Assembly: GCA_027483535.1 (NCBI GenBank)
Contig: JAIXUN010000002.1
Coordinates: 1,674,001-1,738,000 of the forward strand
From: a bacterium
GTDB taxonomy: Bacteria; Armatimonadota; Fimbriimonadia; Fimbriimonadales; Fimbriimonadaceae
Reading direction: 5' to 3'
Length of the DNA stretch: 64,000 nucleotides
How positions within the stretch are numbered: the stretch's first letter is position 1; every line of letters begins with the position of its first letter. The position numbers and the translations under genes are program-made. The notes beneath the pieces are model-generated. The model was not told where the DNA came from. It worked only from the letters and a program-made list of their open reading frames with translations, and did not search any database. Below are positions 25,392 through 34,319 of this stretch, piece after piece.

Positions 25392-26155
25392 CCCTCTTCC
25401 GCAAAGACCGAGGTGTAGACCATCTCGGTCAAGCGGTCGTAGGCGAGATCGGCAAGGGTCTCTAAATTCACAACGTCTTCTCGGTTGTAGGCAATCAGTG
25501 TTTGAAGCGCTCGCTCATCCCGATTCCGCTCATACCTTCGCCAAAGAAGCACCGCCTCGTAACCCGTGAGCCCATCGGTGTCTTCACCGCGGGCAATCCC
25601 GACTTGCTTCTCAATCTTTTTAAGCCCACCTGTCAGGCCAACTCGTCGGAGGGTTGGGCAGAGATCGAGATGAATTTGGTCGAAGTGTATCCCGCGGAAC
25701 CGCTTTTGCAACATCGGGAGGTCAAAGCTCGCGCCGAAGAACGTCACGATCATCTCGTAGTGGCTGATCGCGTCTCTGAACGACTCTAGGTTTTGATTTC
25801 GAATGTAGCAACGAAATCCTTGGACATCGTGCACACCAATGGTCGTTACCGAGTTGCCGCCCTTGCCACCGTCCGTCTCGATGTCGAGAAACGCGCACTT
25901 GTCTTTAAAGTGCGGATAAGCTCGCCACGCCTCTTTGAGTCCGAGCGCTTGGCGGAAAAATTGGAACTCGCGGCGGTCGAGAGCTTCCTGGCTACGCATC
26001 AGGAAATCTCGCGCAATATCAGGTTCGACCGTCCCAAACGACAAATCGCGATAGTTGTCTATCGCGATTTGCCATGAATCAACGCCCTGCTTCCAAAGGC
26101 TCCGCTCCATCGTTTCCCCAATCCCAGGGATATGGATAAACGACTTTGTGAGCAC
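25337..26155 (-). CDS. YprB-like ribonuclease H-fold exonuclease
   Basis: 272 residues. A central DEDD-type nuclease core shows the first acidic pair in CAFLDIETDGGKGGNSVTTIG, the next in TFFGASFDLPMLQKRF, and the last in IAYNREDVVNLETLADLAYD. The N-terminal segment (IPGIGETMERSLWKQGV) resembles a helix-hairpin-helix. YprB-like proteins are predicted 3'-5' exonucleases with no well-established substrate. The acidic C-terminal tail (FAEEGQESSEETAANASM) is encoded on the DNA that overlaps the end of the threonine-aldolase gene. Confidence 0.85.
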   Translation of the reverse strand: MLTKSFIHIPGIGETMERSLWKQGVDSWQIAIDNYRDLSFGTVEPDIARDFLMRSQEALDRREFQFFRQALGLKEAWRAYPHFKDKCAFLDIETDGGKGGNSVTTIGVHDVQGFRCYIRNQNLESFRDAISHYEMIVTFFGASFDLPMLQKRFRGIHFDQIHLDLCPTLRRVGLTGGLKKIEKQVGIARGEDTDGLTGYEAVLLWRRYERNRDERALQTLIAYNREDVVNLETLADLAYDRLTEMVYTSVFAEEGQESSEETAANASMVDAN

Positions 26156-26170
26156 CTCTACAGAATGTCC

Positions 26171-26710
26171 TTAGCCTTCTTTTCGAACTCGGGGTTTTGC
26201 GATGGTCTCAACCGGTCTCGGGAGGACGAACATGTTTCCGCCCTGCATCCAAGGCAGTTTTTGATCACCCTTGATTTGGAAGTAGCCCGTCTCAAGGTTC
26301 TTATCAAATTCGCCGTAAAGTCGGCAAATGCCAAGGCCTTCCCAGTGCGATCTCATGTTCTTGCCGAAGAACTGGATAGATGTCCAACGGCCTTTGATCG
26401 AGATCTTCCCTGTTCCAAAGTAAGCCTGGCGCTCCCACTTCTTGTTCTCGTACTCTTTGCGAACCGACCCGCCCGTTGTGAGAGTGCCTTCGAGACCCAC
26501 CACTAGGACAGTTCCGTTGAAGGTCATGTCTAAGGAGCCATAACACTTCTTTTCGCCGGGAGAGACGATCTTAAAGCTGCCAACGTTTGTCCAGAAGTCA
26601 ACGATTCCACCCTCGCCCCAAGGGGTTTGGATTTTCACCGGATTCTGAGCAAAGGACGACGACGCGATTGCCAAAACCGCAAGAAGTCCAAGAGCTCGTT
26701 TAGATTGCAT
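26171..26710 (-). CDS. Secreted protein of unknown function
   Basis: 179 residues from the ATG at 26710 (MQSKRALGLLAVLAIASSSFAQ), a typical signal peptide with an AxA-like cleavage site. The mature part is beta-rich with many Gly, Trp and aromatic residues (FKIVSPGEKKCYGSLDMTF, WTSIQFFGKN), as in small beta-sandwich envelope proteins, but I recognise no domain. A CATACT hexamer 7 nt upstream of this ATG supports the start. It lies between the amine oxidase and nuclease genes on the same strand, with a 15-bp gap to the latter. Confidence 0.68.
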   Translation of the reverse strand: MQSKRALGLLAVLAIASSSFAQNPVKIQTPWGEGGIVDFWTNVGSFKIVSPGEKKCYGSLDMTFNGTVLVVGLEGTLTTGGSVRKEYENKKWERQAYFGTGKISIKGRWTSIQFFGKNMRSHWEGLGICRLYGEFDKNLETGYFQIKGDQKLPWMQGGNMFVLPRPVETIAKPRVRKEG

Positions 26711-26790
26711 ATGGGTAAGTATGACCGATGGAGTAGACATGATTCGATGAGGTGCAACCTTCCTGTTGCAAGGTTTGTTCCAAGATGTCG

Positions 26791-28137
26791 CTAAAGAAGA
26801 GCAATTGATTCCATGGCCGCCCGGTAGCCGGAGGACGCGGCACCATGCAAGGTCCCTACCGCCTTGGCCGCAGTTGCCTCGCCCGCAAACATCACGCGTG
26901 TTCCGTGCGGTTTGGCAAGCTCCAACACATCGTCAGGACCTGAGCCCACGACGTAGGCAGTGTATGCACCTTGAATGTGCGGATTCTTGCTCCACGAAGT
27001 GACCGCAGAAACATCGGGCTCTGGGATTTCACCAAAGATCGCGGCGAGTTCCTTAAGTGCCATCGCAACGGCCTCTTTCTCGGAAAGACCGGCAACAGAG
27101 TCCGCCTTTTGCCCGGCCGCATATCCGATGAGGGTTGGCACGTTTGAATCGGTCCCACCGTCAAACCATTCGGACCAGATTCTCTGCTCACCCATCAGGC
27201 CGAACAGATCGCAGTCGTCGGGCCAAAACCTGCGTGGGAAAGAGAGAATCACTTTCTCCAATCTTCCAAAACCGAGTCTCGCGATAGCGCTTCTTTTGGA
27301 GTCCGCGAGCGGCGGGACGAACTCAATCCGCTCGGACTTGAGAATGCTCAAGGGAACCGTGCAGATCACCGTCTTGGCTTGATAGACGTCGCGATCGGTC
27401 GTCACAACAACCTGATCGTCCTTGTGTTCGATTTTTGTGACGGTTTGGTTCAGACGTATCCGGTACCCGCGCGGGAAGAGAGAATCGAGACCCGCCAGTA
27501 CGGTCGCGTCCCCGCCTTGAAATCCCTCATCGACGTTCCAGTTCTTGCCAGAGAGTCGCAGGGGGCTTTCCGCATACTCTTGAGTGACGGAAGACTCAAC
27601 CGAGTGCGCCAACCGACGTCTTTCGCGGGCATTTAACTTTCGACGCTGGATGAACTCCTCGACGAGGTCTTGCAACGGTCGATCTCGCGTGAGAGTCTCT
27701 CGCCGCTTCTCTAAGAATCCGAGGAGATCTTCAAAGAGCTTATCTTTGTTGGCTTGAGCAGCAACGGTTAGCACTTCCCCGTTGATGTCGAAGACAGCTT
27801 CTGTTTCTCCGCGAACGAGCTTGGTGTTTAGCCTCTGCTTCTGAACGCGATCCCAAAGCGGGTTGTTCTCGGCTCCGTGAATCCACGCCGCGCCGAGTTC
27901 AACAGGCTTCCCGCTGATCAGCTCTCGCGTGGTGTGAACCCTACCGCCCACTCGTGAGCCCGCCTCAATGATCAGAGCATCCACGCCTTCGTTCTTGAGA
28001 GCTTCCCAGGCGGCCAATCCCGCAATTCCTGATCCGATAATGATCACCTGCTCCGTTTTGCCTTGAAGGCGAAACGGAGTAAGTGCGAAGCCTGCCGCGG
28101 CGAGGGCTCCCATTTCAAGAAAGTTGCGTCGTGTCAT
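26791..28137 (-). CDS. FAD-dependent amine oxidase, Tat-exported
   Basis: 448 residues. An N-terminal twin-arginine signal (MTRRNFLEMGALAAAGFALT) precedes the FAD-binding Rossmann motif (VIIIGSGIAGLAAWEAL) and the GG-R-HT block (RVGGRVHTT). The C-terminal half has the amine-oxidase motif with the second FAD contact (GTRVMFAGEATAAKAVGTLHGAASSG). Such enzymes oxidise primary or polyamines to aldehydes with release of H2O2 and ammonia. The Tat signal fits export of a prefolded, FAD-loaded protein, matching the two tatA genes nearby. It is transcribed divergently from ccmE. Confidence 0.9.
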   Translation of the reverse strand: MTRRNFLEMGALAAAGFALTPFRLQGKTEQVIIIGSGIAGLAAWEALKNEGVDALIIEAGSRVGGRVHTTRELISGKPVELGAAWIHGAENNPLWDRVQKQRLNTKLVRGETEAVFDINGEVLTVAAQANKDKLFEDLLGFLEKRRETLTRDRPLQDLVEEFIQRRKLNARERRRLAHSVESSVTQEYAESPLRLSGKNWNVDEGFQGGDATVLAGLDSLFPRGYRIRLNQTVTKIEHKDDQVVVTTDRDVYQAKTVICTVPLSILKSERIEFVPPLADSKRSAIARLGFGRLEKVILSFPRRFWPDDCDLFGLMGEQRIWSEWFDGGTDSNVPTLIGYAAGQKADSVAGLSEKEAVAMALKELAAIFGEIPEPDVSAVTSWSKNPHIQGAYTAYVVGSGPDDVLELAKPHGTRVMFAGEATAAKAVGTLHGAASSGYRAAMESIALL

Positions 28138-28282
28138 CGCAGAGCTTGGAGGCTGTCCTAAAGACTTTTCCGTTCTACGAAGTGTTGCGTGTTTTTTGCA
28201 CCTTCACGATCATTCCTGACTCTGTTAAGGATTTGTTTCACTCAGAATTGAAATCTCTGAGACGACTTTTAAGGTCGTACGG

Positions 28283-28288
28283 TACATT
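28283..28288 (+). promoter_or_regulatory. Candidate -10 element (TACATT) of ccmE
   Basis: TACATT ends 7 nt before the ccmE ATG and no Shine-Dalgarno is present, so the transcript probably starts at or near the start codon. No clear -35 box is visible. Confidence 0.4.
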
Positions 28289-28295
28289 TAAGTTA

Positions 28296-28730
28296 ATGGC
28301 ATTGCGAGCATCTGGCTGGGTCACGCTAGCCGTCGTTGCCGTCGCCTCCACGGCGGTTTTCGTCTCCTTCAGTCAAGGGGCGAGTCCTTATGTTACGGTT
28401 TCACAGGCTCGCTCGATGAGCGGAGATCGGTTGCACCTTGCTTGCGATCTCATTCCAGGAACCGTCAAGACCGACTTTGCAAATCACTCCGTATCTTTCG
28501 ACGCCAAGGACGAGAAAGGAACCCTCGTGACGATCGTTCACAAGGGCGACCCCGTGAACCTGAAAGACGCGACACGAGTCGTTGCGGTCGGAAGCTTCAA
28601 AGGGGACGTTTTTGAGAGTTCACAACTCCTCGTGAAGTGCCCTTCGAAGTACGAGGGCGAATCCGGAAAGCCGGGCAAAAATGCGGGCGGTTACGGAACC
28701 AAACCAACTGAGGGAACGGTTAAGGGTTAA
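28296..28730 (+). CDS. ccmE: Cytochrome c maturation haem chaperone CcmE (Cys-type)
   Basis: 144 residues from the ATG at 28296. An N-terminal signal anchor (WVTLAVVAVASTAVFVSF) precedes a beta-barrel OB domain. CcmE holds haem covalently before passing it to CcmF for ligation to apocytochrome c. The usual haem-binding histidine in an HxxxY motif is replaced by Cys115-x3-Tyr119 (KCPSKY), the variant described for archaeal and sulfate-reducer type I* systems. The C-terminus is short and glycine/lysine-rich. The gene opens an operon with ccmF. A longer upstream reading frame overlaps the divergent amine oxidase and is not supported. Confidence 0.85.
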   Translation: MALRASGWVTLAVVAVASTAVFVSFSQGASPYVTVSQARSMSGDRLHLACDLIPGTVKTDFANHSVSFDAKDEKGTLVTIVHKGDPVNLKDATRVVAVGSFKGDVFESSQLLVKCPSKYEGESGKPGKNAGGYGTKPTEGTVKG

Positions 28731-28747
28731 GGCCCCGAGTCCCCAGA

Positions 28748-31183
28748 ATGGAAAACCCTACCCCCAATCTAGCCGATCTTGGCCTTAAGGCAGCAAGTAG
28801 TACATCGCTCTTCGCAGGATCGCTCGGCAAGTATGCGATCTGGGCTGCCTTCTTCCTTTTCGCTGCCCTCACGCTTTTCGCCTTTCTTCCAGAGAAGCTG
28901 GCGCTGAGACGACTACGCAACTTTGCATTTGTTGGAGGAACGCTTAGCGTTGCCACCGCTTTCGGCGTGCTTACTTGGTTGTTCGTAAACAACCAGTTCC
29001 AGTACGGATACGTTTTCAATCACGGCGATACCACTACCGCTCTTGAATACAAAGTTGCGGGAGTTTGGACAGCTCAAGAGGGTTCGTTCCTCCTCTGGGC
29101 GCTGACTTCGGCAGTCTTCGGAGCACTCACGCTCCGATCGGTTGGCGATTATCACCGCTTCTACACAGGCATCTACGGATCGGTGCTTGCCATTCTGATG
29201 GCGATTCTCATCAACGAGACACCGTTCAACCTGTTGGACAACGTGACCCAGAACGGCATCGTGTACGTTCCGCCCCGGGGAGACGGCATGACTCCTGCCC
29301 TCCAGAATTACTGGGTCGTCATTCACCCCCCGATCATCTTTTTGGGGTTTGGCTCGCTGACCGTTCCGTTTGCCCTTTCCTTTGCGGCGATGATTTCGGG
29401 GAAGGTCGACGATTGGATCAAGTACGTTCGCCCATGGAGCCTTGCCGGAGTTTCCATCCTTGGTCTCGGTATCTCGCTTGGCGGCTTGTGGGCCTATGAG
29501 ACTCAGGGCTGGGGCGGATTCTGGGCTTGGGATCCGGTAGAGAACGTTTCTCTTGTGCCTTGGTTGGTTCTCGCCGCATTCATTCACGGAGTCATCGTCC
29601 AAGCAGCTACGACCCGCTGGATACCCTCTAACCTCTTGATGGGAGGACTTCCCTTCCTGCTATTCGTGTACGGAACCTTCCTTACGCGGTCTGGCCTCCT
29701 GGATAACGTCAGCAATCACAGTTTCGCGTCGATGGACGAACGAGCACGGGGCATCTTAAAGGGTGGCCTCATCGCCCTTACTGCCGCGTTCACGTTGCTT
29801 TGGATATTCCGTGGGACTAGGCTCAAATCGGCCAACCCCCGCCCCATTAACGCCGGGAAAGGAATCTCGAGAGAAGACGCGTACACAACGGGCACGGTCC
29901 TGCTTTCCCTTCTGGCCTTTGTTGTCTCCCTCGGCATGAGCTGGCCCGTCATTAAAGCGGCAACTTCTGGTGGAACGCAGCAGCGTGTCGAGGAAGCTCT
30001 CTACCACCAGGTGACGGTTTGGATTTATCTGCCGCTCATGGTCTTAATGGGTACGGCACCGTTCCTTAAATGGAAGTCTGAGAGCATTAAGACGGTTCTG
30101 CAGCGCCTCTACGTGATCACCTGCGTGACACTCGGTTTACTCGGTGTTGGACTGATCCTGATCAAGAACCCGACCTTCGGAGTCGGACTCGATCCGGCCG
30201 CCACGGTTGCGGGGCCTAACAATACGAAGCTCCCGCTCATCCCGGTGATGCTTGCGCTGATGTTCGTGACGATGTTCGTCGCTGTGACCAACTTGGTCCG
30301 GGCGATAGAGGTCGGGCGAAAGTCTAAGCTGGGAACGGGTGGCTTTATCACCCACTTCGGCCTTGCGGTCCTGCTCGGCGGACTAATCTTGTCCCGGGGC
30401 TTCGAGCGGGAAGAGCGAATCTTTGTGCGTGAAGGCTCCCCGGCGCAGGCCATGGGATACGAGATTTCCTTCAACCGTTTAGATATGAAGGACTCGTTCG
30501 ACCGAAATGGGCGCGTGATTTTCGACGTTAAATCTCCGAGCGGAGAGAAGTTCGAGGCGAACCCGTCGCTCTACTACTACGAGCAAGGTGGCGAAATCAA
30601 GTCGAACGTATGGCCCTGGATTCGCACCACGGCAAGCCACGACCTCTATCTCGCAATGCGAGAGCCCGAGATCAATGTTTGGGCCAAGCCGCTGGAAATC
30701 AAACCCGGCGAGACCAAGTCTGAATCGAATATCGAAGTCAAATACAACGAGTTCACATCGAACGGCAAGCAGGGTCCCGGCGCAAAGTTCGGAGCAAAGC
30801 TCGCGATCACCTACCAGGACAAAACCTACGAGGTTGAACCGTTCTTGGAGATTGGCGACCAGGGCATGGTTCCGAGCCTTACAAGGGTGAGCGACGACTT
30901 CATCGTCTCGTTGACCAGGTTCGATGCGGGAACTCGAACGGCGTTTGTGAACATGATGTTCTCACCTCCGATCTATCCCATCCAAGTGTTCTATAAACCG
31001 CTCACTTCGTTGATCTGGATCGGTACGGGTATCTTTACCATCGGCGGATTTGTCTCTGCGATCTACCGACGAGCACGTCGGGCACGCGCTGAGAACGACT
31101 TCGTCGAAAAAAGCGGAACGGTCGGGGCAACTCCCGGAGGTTCCACGGAACTACCCCCTAATGCGACTGGCGCAACTGCTTAA
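28748..31183 (+). CDS. ccmF: Cytochrome c haem lyase subunit CcmF
   Basis: 811 residues with about 14-15 membrane helices. The haem-handling WWD domain is clear: GWGGFWAWDPVENVSLVPW at about residues 253-271. Conserved blocks HPPIIFLGFGSLTVPFAL and FLTRSGLLDNVSNHSFA follow, and a periplasmic domain precedes the last helix. CcmF receives haem from CcmE and attaches it to the CxxCH of apocytochromes. It follows ccmE after 17 bp. No ccmA, B, C, D, G, H or I gene is in the window. Its 3' end overlaps the panD start. Confidence 0.95.
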   Translation: MENPTPNLADLGLKAASSTSLFAGSLGKYAIWAAFFLFAALTLFAFLPEKLALRRLRNFAFVGGTLSVATAFGVLTWLFVNNQFQYGYVFNHGDTTTALEYKVAGVWTAQEGSFLLWALTSAVFGALTLRSVGDYHRFYTGIYGSVLAILMAILINETPFNLLDNVTQNGIVYVPPRGDGMTPALQNYWVVIHPPIIFLGFGSLTVPFALSFAAMISGKVDDWIKYVRPWSLAGVSILGLGISLGGLWAYETQGWGGFWAWDPVENVSLVPWLVLAAFIHGVIVQAATTRWIPSNLLMGGLPFLLFVYGTFLTRSGLLDNVSNHSFASMDERARGILKGGLIALTAAFTLLWIFRGTRLKSANPRPINAGKGISREDAYTTGTVLLSLLAFVVSLGMSWPVIKAATSGGTQQRVEEALYHQVTVWIYLPLMVLMGTAPFLKWKSESIKTVLQRLYVITCVTLGLLGVGLILIKNPTFGVGLDPAATVAGPNNTKLPLIPVMLALMFVTMFVAVTNLVRAIEVGRKSKLGTGGFITHFGLAVLLGGLILSRGFEREERIFVREGSPAQAMGYEISFNRLDMKDSFDRNGRVIFDVKSPSGEKFEANPSLYYYEQGGEIKSNVWPWIRTTASHDLYLAMREPEINVWAKPLEIKPGETKSESNIEVKYNEFTSNGKQGPGAKFGAKLAITYQDKTYEVEPFLEIGDQGMVPSLTRVSDDFIVSLTRFDAGTRTAFVNMMFSPPIYPIQVFYKPLTSLIWIGTGIFTIGGFVSAIYRRARRARAENDFVEKSGTVGATPGGSTELPPNATGATA

Positions 31184-31523
31184 GGCGAAACTCCACCACG
31201 CTCATGTGACCTATGCCAACCCCGACTACGTTGGAAGCATAGAAGTGGATCGCTCGGTCATGGAGCAGGTCGGCCTAAAAGACGGCGAACTGGTCCATGT
31301 TTGGGCAGTTGACCACACCTCCCGCATTCAGACGTATATCTTCGGCGGTCCCAAAGGGGTGGTCGGCCTCAACGGAGGGGCAGCGCATTTCTTCAAAGCG
31401 GGCGATCGCGTCATCATCGCGGCATTCGATCTCACCGACGAAGAGATCATTCCGAAAGTTGTGCTCCTCAACGAGGACAACGAAGTTGTGCGAGACATGA
31501 CCCCGTTCACGGTCGTCGGCTAA
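31161..31523 (+). CDS. panD: Aspartate 1-decarboxylase
   Basis: 120 residues from the ATG at 31161, overlapping the end of ccmF by 23 bp. It is a pyruvoyl enzyme made as a proenzyme: Gly25-Ser26 in PDYVGSIEVD matches the self-cleavage site that generates the pyruvoyl group, and the helical tail is normal. It makes beta-alanine from aspartate for pantothenate and CoA. No other pan gene is nearby, so its place after ccmF looks like positional coupling only. The longer reading frame starting at 31050 is internal to ccmF. Confidence 0.93.
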   Translation: MRLAQLLKAKLHHAHVTYANPDYVGSIEVDRSVMEQVGLKDGELVHVWAVDHTSRIQTYIFGGPKGVVGLNGGAAHFFKAGDRVIIAAFDLTDEEIIPKVVLLNEDNEVVRDMTPFTVVG

Positions 31524-31526
31524 ACT
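31521..31526 (+). promoter_or_regulatory. Candidate -10 element (TAAACT) of pyrE
   Basis: TAAACT includes the panD stop codon and ends 7 nt before the pyrE ATG. ATGACC about 18 nt upstream (31497-31502) is a fair -35. The spacing would give a leaderless pyrE mRNA. Confidence 0.45.
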
Positions 31527-31533
31527 CATCGCC

Positions 31534-32103
31534 ATGGCGGTTGATCTCGGCGCGCTTCTTGAATCTTCGGGAGCCATCCTTCGCGGACACTTTATTCTGA
31601 CAAGCGGGCGTCATAGCGACGTTTACTTTGAAAAATTCAGAGTGCTGGAACGTCCCGATGTTCTCAGCGCCCTCTGCAATGAGATTGCTGCCCATTACGC
31701 GAATGGCGGAATCGACTGCGTAGCCGGTCCTACAACGGGTGGAATCATCATCGCTTTCGAGGTGGCTCGAATCATGGGAATCCCTGCCGTGTACGTGGAA
31801 ACCGAGAATGGCGAGAAGACTCTTCGTCGCGGAAAGACTCTGGCGCCGGGCACTAAGGTGCTTGTTGTAGACGACGTTCTGACGACTGGGCGATCCCTTG
31901 TCGAAACGCGCGATGCAATCACGAAAGCCGGGGGAGAGGTTGCAGGCTACGGAGTGCTCATCAACCGAGCCCAGGGCGACCTCGGACTTGGCGCTCCCCT
32001 CTTTTCTGCCTTCACCGTTGAAGCAGTCAGTTACGATCCGAACGAGTTGCCGGAACACCTCGTTGGAATCCCGGCGGTAAAGCCCGGTACCAGAGCGGTT
32101 TAG
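31534..32103 (+). CDS. pyrE: Orotate phosphoribosyltransferase
   Basis: 189 residues, usual length. The PRPP-binding motif is VLVVDDVLTTGRSLVETRDA, with upstream GPTTGGIIIAFEVARIMG and the substrate-binding segment HSDVYFEKFRVLE. It joins orotate to PRPP to give orotidine 5'-phosphate in UMP synthesis. No other pyr gene is nearby. Its stop codon overlaps the pilT stop by 4 bp (convergent), so no terminator fits between them. Confidence 0.95.
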   Translation: MAVDLGALLESSGAILRGHFILTSGRHSDVYFEKFRVLERPDVLSALCNEIAAHYANGGIDCVAGPTTGGIIIAFEVARIMGIPAVYVETENGEKTLRRGKTLAPGTKVLVVDDVLTTGRSLVETRDAITKAGGEVAGYGVLINRAQGDLGLGAPLFSAFTVEAVSYDPNELPEHLVGIPAVKPGTRAV

Positions 32104-33413
32104 GCAGCGCCCTTGGCCAATCGCGCAAAGTTGTCTTTGTCGACGGCTCGCATCATACACTCTTCAAAGCTCACTGTGCCCGACTTGTACATGTCGCTCA
32201 GGGCACGGTCCATGGTTTGCATCCCCGCGTTGGCGGACATTTCCATGATCGAATACATCTGGTGAGTCTTGCCTTCGCGAATGAGGTTCTTGATAGCGGG
32301 TGTACCGACCATGATCTCAACGGCGGCAACTCGGCCACCGCCGAGCTTGGGAAGCAACTGCTGCGCTACGACCCCTTCGAGGGTGTTCCCGAGAAGCACT
32401 CGAATTTGGTCTTGCTGGTCGGTCGGAAAGACGTCGATGATCCGGTCGACCGTTGCAGGCGCGTTCCGCGTGTGCAGAGTTCCAAAGACTAAGTGACCTG
32501 TTTCGGAAAGAGTGAGGGCCGCCTCGATCGTTTCGAGGTCTCGCATTTCACCAACGAGTACGATGTCCGGATCTTCACGAAGCACGGCTCGCAAGGCGTT
32601 GTGGAAGGAATAGGTGTCCGAGTGCAGTTCCCGCTGGTTCACCATGCACCGTTTGTGCCGGTGCAGATATTCGATCGGGTCCTCGATGGTGAGGATGTGC
32701 GACTGACGATTCTCGTTGATATCGTCGATCATGGAGGCGATGGTCGTGGTTTTACCGGAGCCGGTTGGTCCAGTCACAAGAATCAAACCGCTGGTGCGCT
32801 TGCTGATCTCACGAATGATCGAGGGCAGCCGCAGCGACTCGAAAGGCGGGATCTTCGTTGGAATGACCCGCAGGGCGCCTGCAACCGAGTTTCGCTGCAT
32901 GTACACGTTAAATCGGAACCGGGCGAGGTCTTTGACGGCGTAACCGAAGTCGAGCTCGTGTTTGGTCTCGAACCGCTCAAGTTGCTCATTGCTCAACGTG
33001 TCGTAAATCAATCGACGACAGTCGCGCAAGCCAAGCGGATGGTAAGGAAGGGCAACGATCTCTCCATCCAGACGGATCATCGGAGGAAGCCCGACCGTAA
33101 GGTGAATGTCGGATGCTTTCCGCTCCAGTGCCATCCGGAGAATGTCGTCGATGTGTGTCTCGGCGGGGTTCAGAAGCTCGTCGCTCCGAACTCCCCGGTG
33201 GTGCGCATCGGCTTCAATGGAGAACCGGTGAGCATTCGCCTCGATGTCGTGAATTGCCGAACCCTGCGGACCTGTAGGAGAGGTCGTAGCCTTTGGTTCA
33301 ATCGTCTCGATCGGCAAGCCCGAGCGGGGATCGATGACCGCCCCTTCTTCGGCCATAGCCTGCTTCGTTTCGTCCGCCTTAAGGACCTTGTTCCAATCGA
33401 AGTTTCCCGACAT
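32100..33413 (-). CDS. pilT: Type IV pilus retraction ATPase PilT
   Basis: 437 residues from the ATG at 33413. Core motifs: Walker A GPTGSGKTTTIASM, Asp and His boxes, Walker B PDIVLVGEMRDLETIEAALT, and the PilT-specific tail AIKNLIREGKTHQMYSIM. The first 75-90 residues are a Pro/Ala/Glu-rich extension not present in standard PilT (about 345 residues) and likely disordered. PilT powers pilus retraction and twitching. It forms a run with the HDOD gene (2-bp gap) and pilB upstream. An in-frame extension starting at 33461 overlaps the HDOD gene and is not supported. Confidence 0.94.
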   Translation of the reverse strand: MSGNFDWNKVLKADETKQAMAEEGAVIDPRSGLPIETIEPKATTSPTGPQGSAIHDIEANAHRFSIEADAHHRGVRSDELLNPAETHIDDILRMALERKASDIHLTVGLPPMIRLDGEIVALPYHPLGLRDCRRLIYDTLSNEQLERFETKHELDFGYAVKDLARFRFNVYMQRNSVAGALRVIPTKIPPFESLRLPSIIREISKRTSGLILVTGPTGSGKTTTIASMIDDINENRQSHILTIEDPIEYLHRHKRCMVNQRELHSDTYSFHNALRAVLREDPDIVLVGEMRDLETIEAALTLSETGHLVFGTLHTRNAPATVDRIIDVFPTDQQDQIRVLLGNTLEGVVAQQLLPKLGGGRVAAVEIMVGTPAIKNLIREGKTHQMYSIMEMSANAGMQTMDRALSDMYKSGTVSFEECMMRAVDKDNFARLAKGAA

Positions 33414-33415
33414 AT

Positions 33416-34309
33416 CTAACCTGCAAGGTGCATCTGTGCCGCATTCAAAGCGCTCATACACTCATGTACGATTGTCGGCAACATCTGCTCAGAAATTTCT
33501 AGGTTTTCGCATGTCCAAGCGGGAAACACCTTCGCAAGCTCAGACGCTTCTAACTGCACACCCGTCGCCGCGAGGTCTGCGCACAGAGAAGCGAAGGTAG
33601 TGATCGCCCGTAACTTGTCCGGCTCTCGCGGAGCTTCCAAAACGTTCAGCGCTCCAGCGAGTTCCGCCGGGAATTGCCATTTAGTTGCAACCACTTCGAT
33701 GTAGTCGCCATAGTGGAATCCGTAGAGCTCTCGCTGAGCAGCGCCAATCGAAACACCCTTTTGGTTGGAAAGACTTTGAGCATCTTCGAACCCAGATGGA
33801 TAGAGTCGATCCATCAGAGTAAGGCCGATAAGGTGGAGAAGACCACAGGTGTACGCGTCGTCCGGAGACGCCTTCTTGAGGGCGTGAGCAAGCCACTTCG
33901 CACAGATGGCGGTATCCACGGAGGATCGCCACCACCCGCGACGACGAAGGCTCTCTTTGTCCGTTTTGCCCACGAACAGATCGAAAGTTCCTACCGTCAT
34001 GGCGAGGTTTCGGACGGCTCGGAAACCCAGATAAAGAATGGCTTCGCGAATACTGGTGACCCGCTTAGGGATTCCGTAGCCGGCACTATTGGCTTGTTGA
34101 AGAATCTTCGTTGAAAAGCCAGGATCAACAATGATCGATTTTTCGACCGCCGCAGCGGGCGCCGTCTCAGAGGTCGATGCCTCCAAAACCTTGAAGACAA
34201 CGTGCGGCAAAACAGCCAACTCGTTGAGCTTAGACGAGGCTTTCTCTAACGCTTCCGTTTTAAGCGGAGGCATCAATTCTGTATTAGTTTGCGGACACTC
34301 CATTTCCAT
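33416..34309 (-). CDS. HDOD domain regulatory protein
   Basis: 297 residues. HDOD features: LNELAVLPHVVFKVLEAS at the start, SIIVDPGFSTKILQQANSAGYGI, and ITTF-type helices, with SIREAILYLGFRAVRNLAM as the conserved core. HDOD proteins are non-catalytic relatives of HD phosphohydrolases that act in signalling. Its place between pilB and pilT suggests control of pilus extension or retraction, perhaps through c-di-GMP output; this is inference. Only 2 and 10 bp separate it from its neighbours. Confidence 0.88.
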   Translation of the reverse strand: MEMECPQTNTELMPPLKTEALEKASSKLNELAVLPHVVFKVLEASTSETAPAAAVEKSIIVDPGFSTKILQQANSAGYGIPKRVTSIREAILYLGFRAVRNLAMTVGTFDLFVGKTDKESLRRRGWWRSSVDTAICAKWLAHALKKASPDDAYTCGLLHLIGLTLMDRLYPSGFEDAQSLSNQKGVSIGAAQRELYGFHYGDYIEVVATKWQFPAELAGALNVLEAPREPDKLRAITTFASLCADLAATGVQLEASELAKVFPAWTCENLEISEQMLPTIVHECMSALNAAQMHLAG

Positions 34310-34319
34310 TTTTTGACTC

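Noticed and set aside
32493-33419. A 308-codon plus-strand frame opposite pilT
   Set aside because: It is the shadow of pilT, whose Walker motifs define the true frame.
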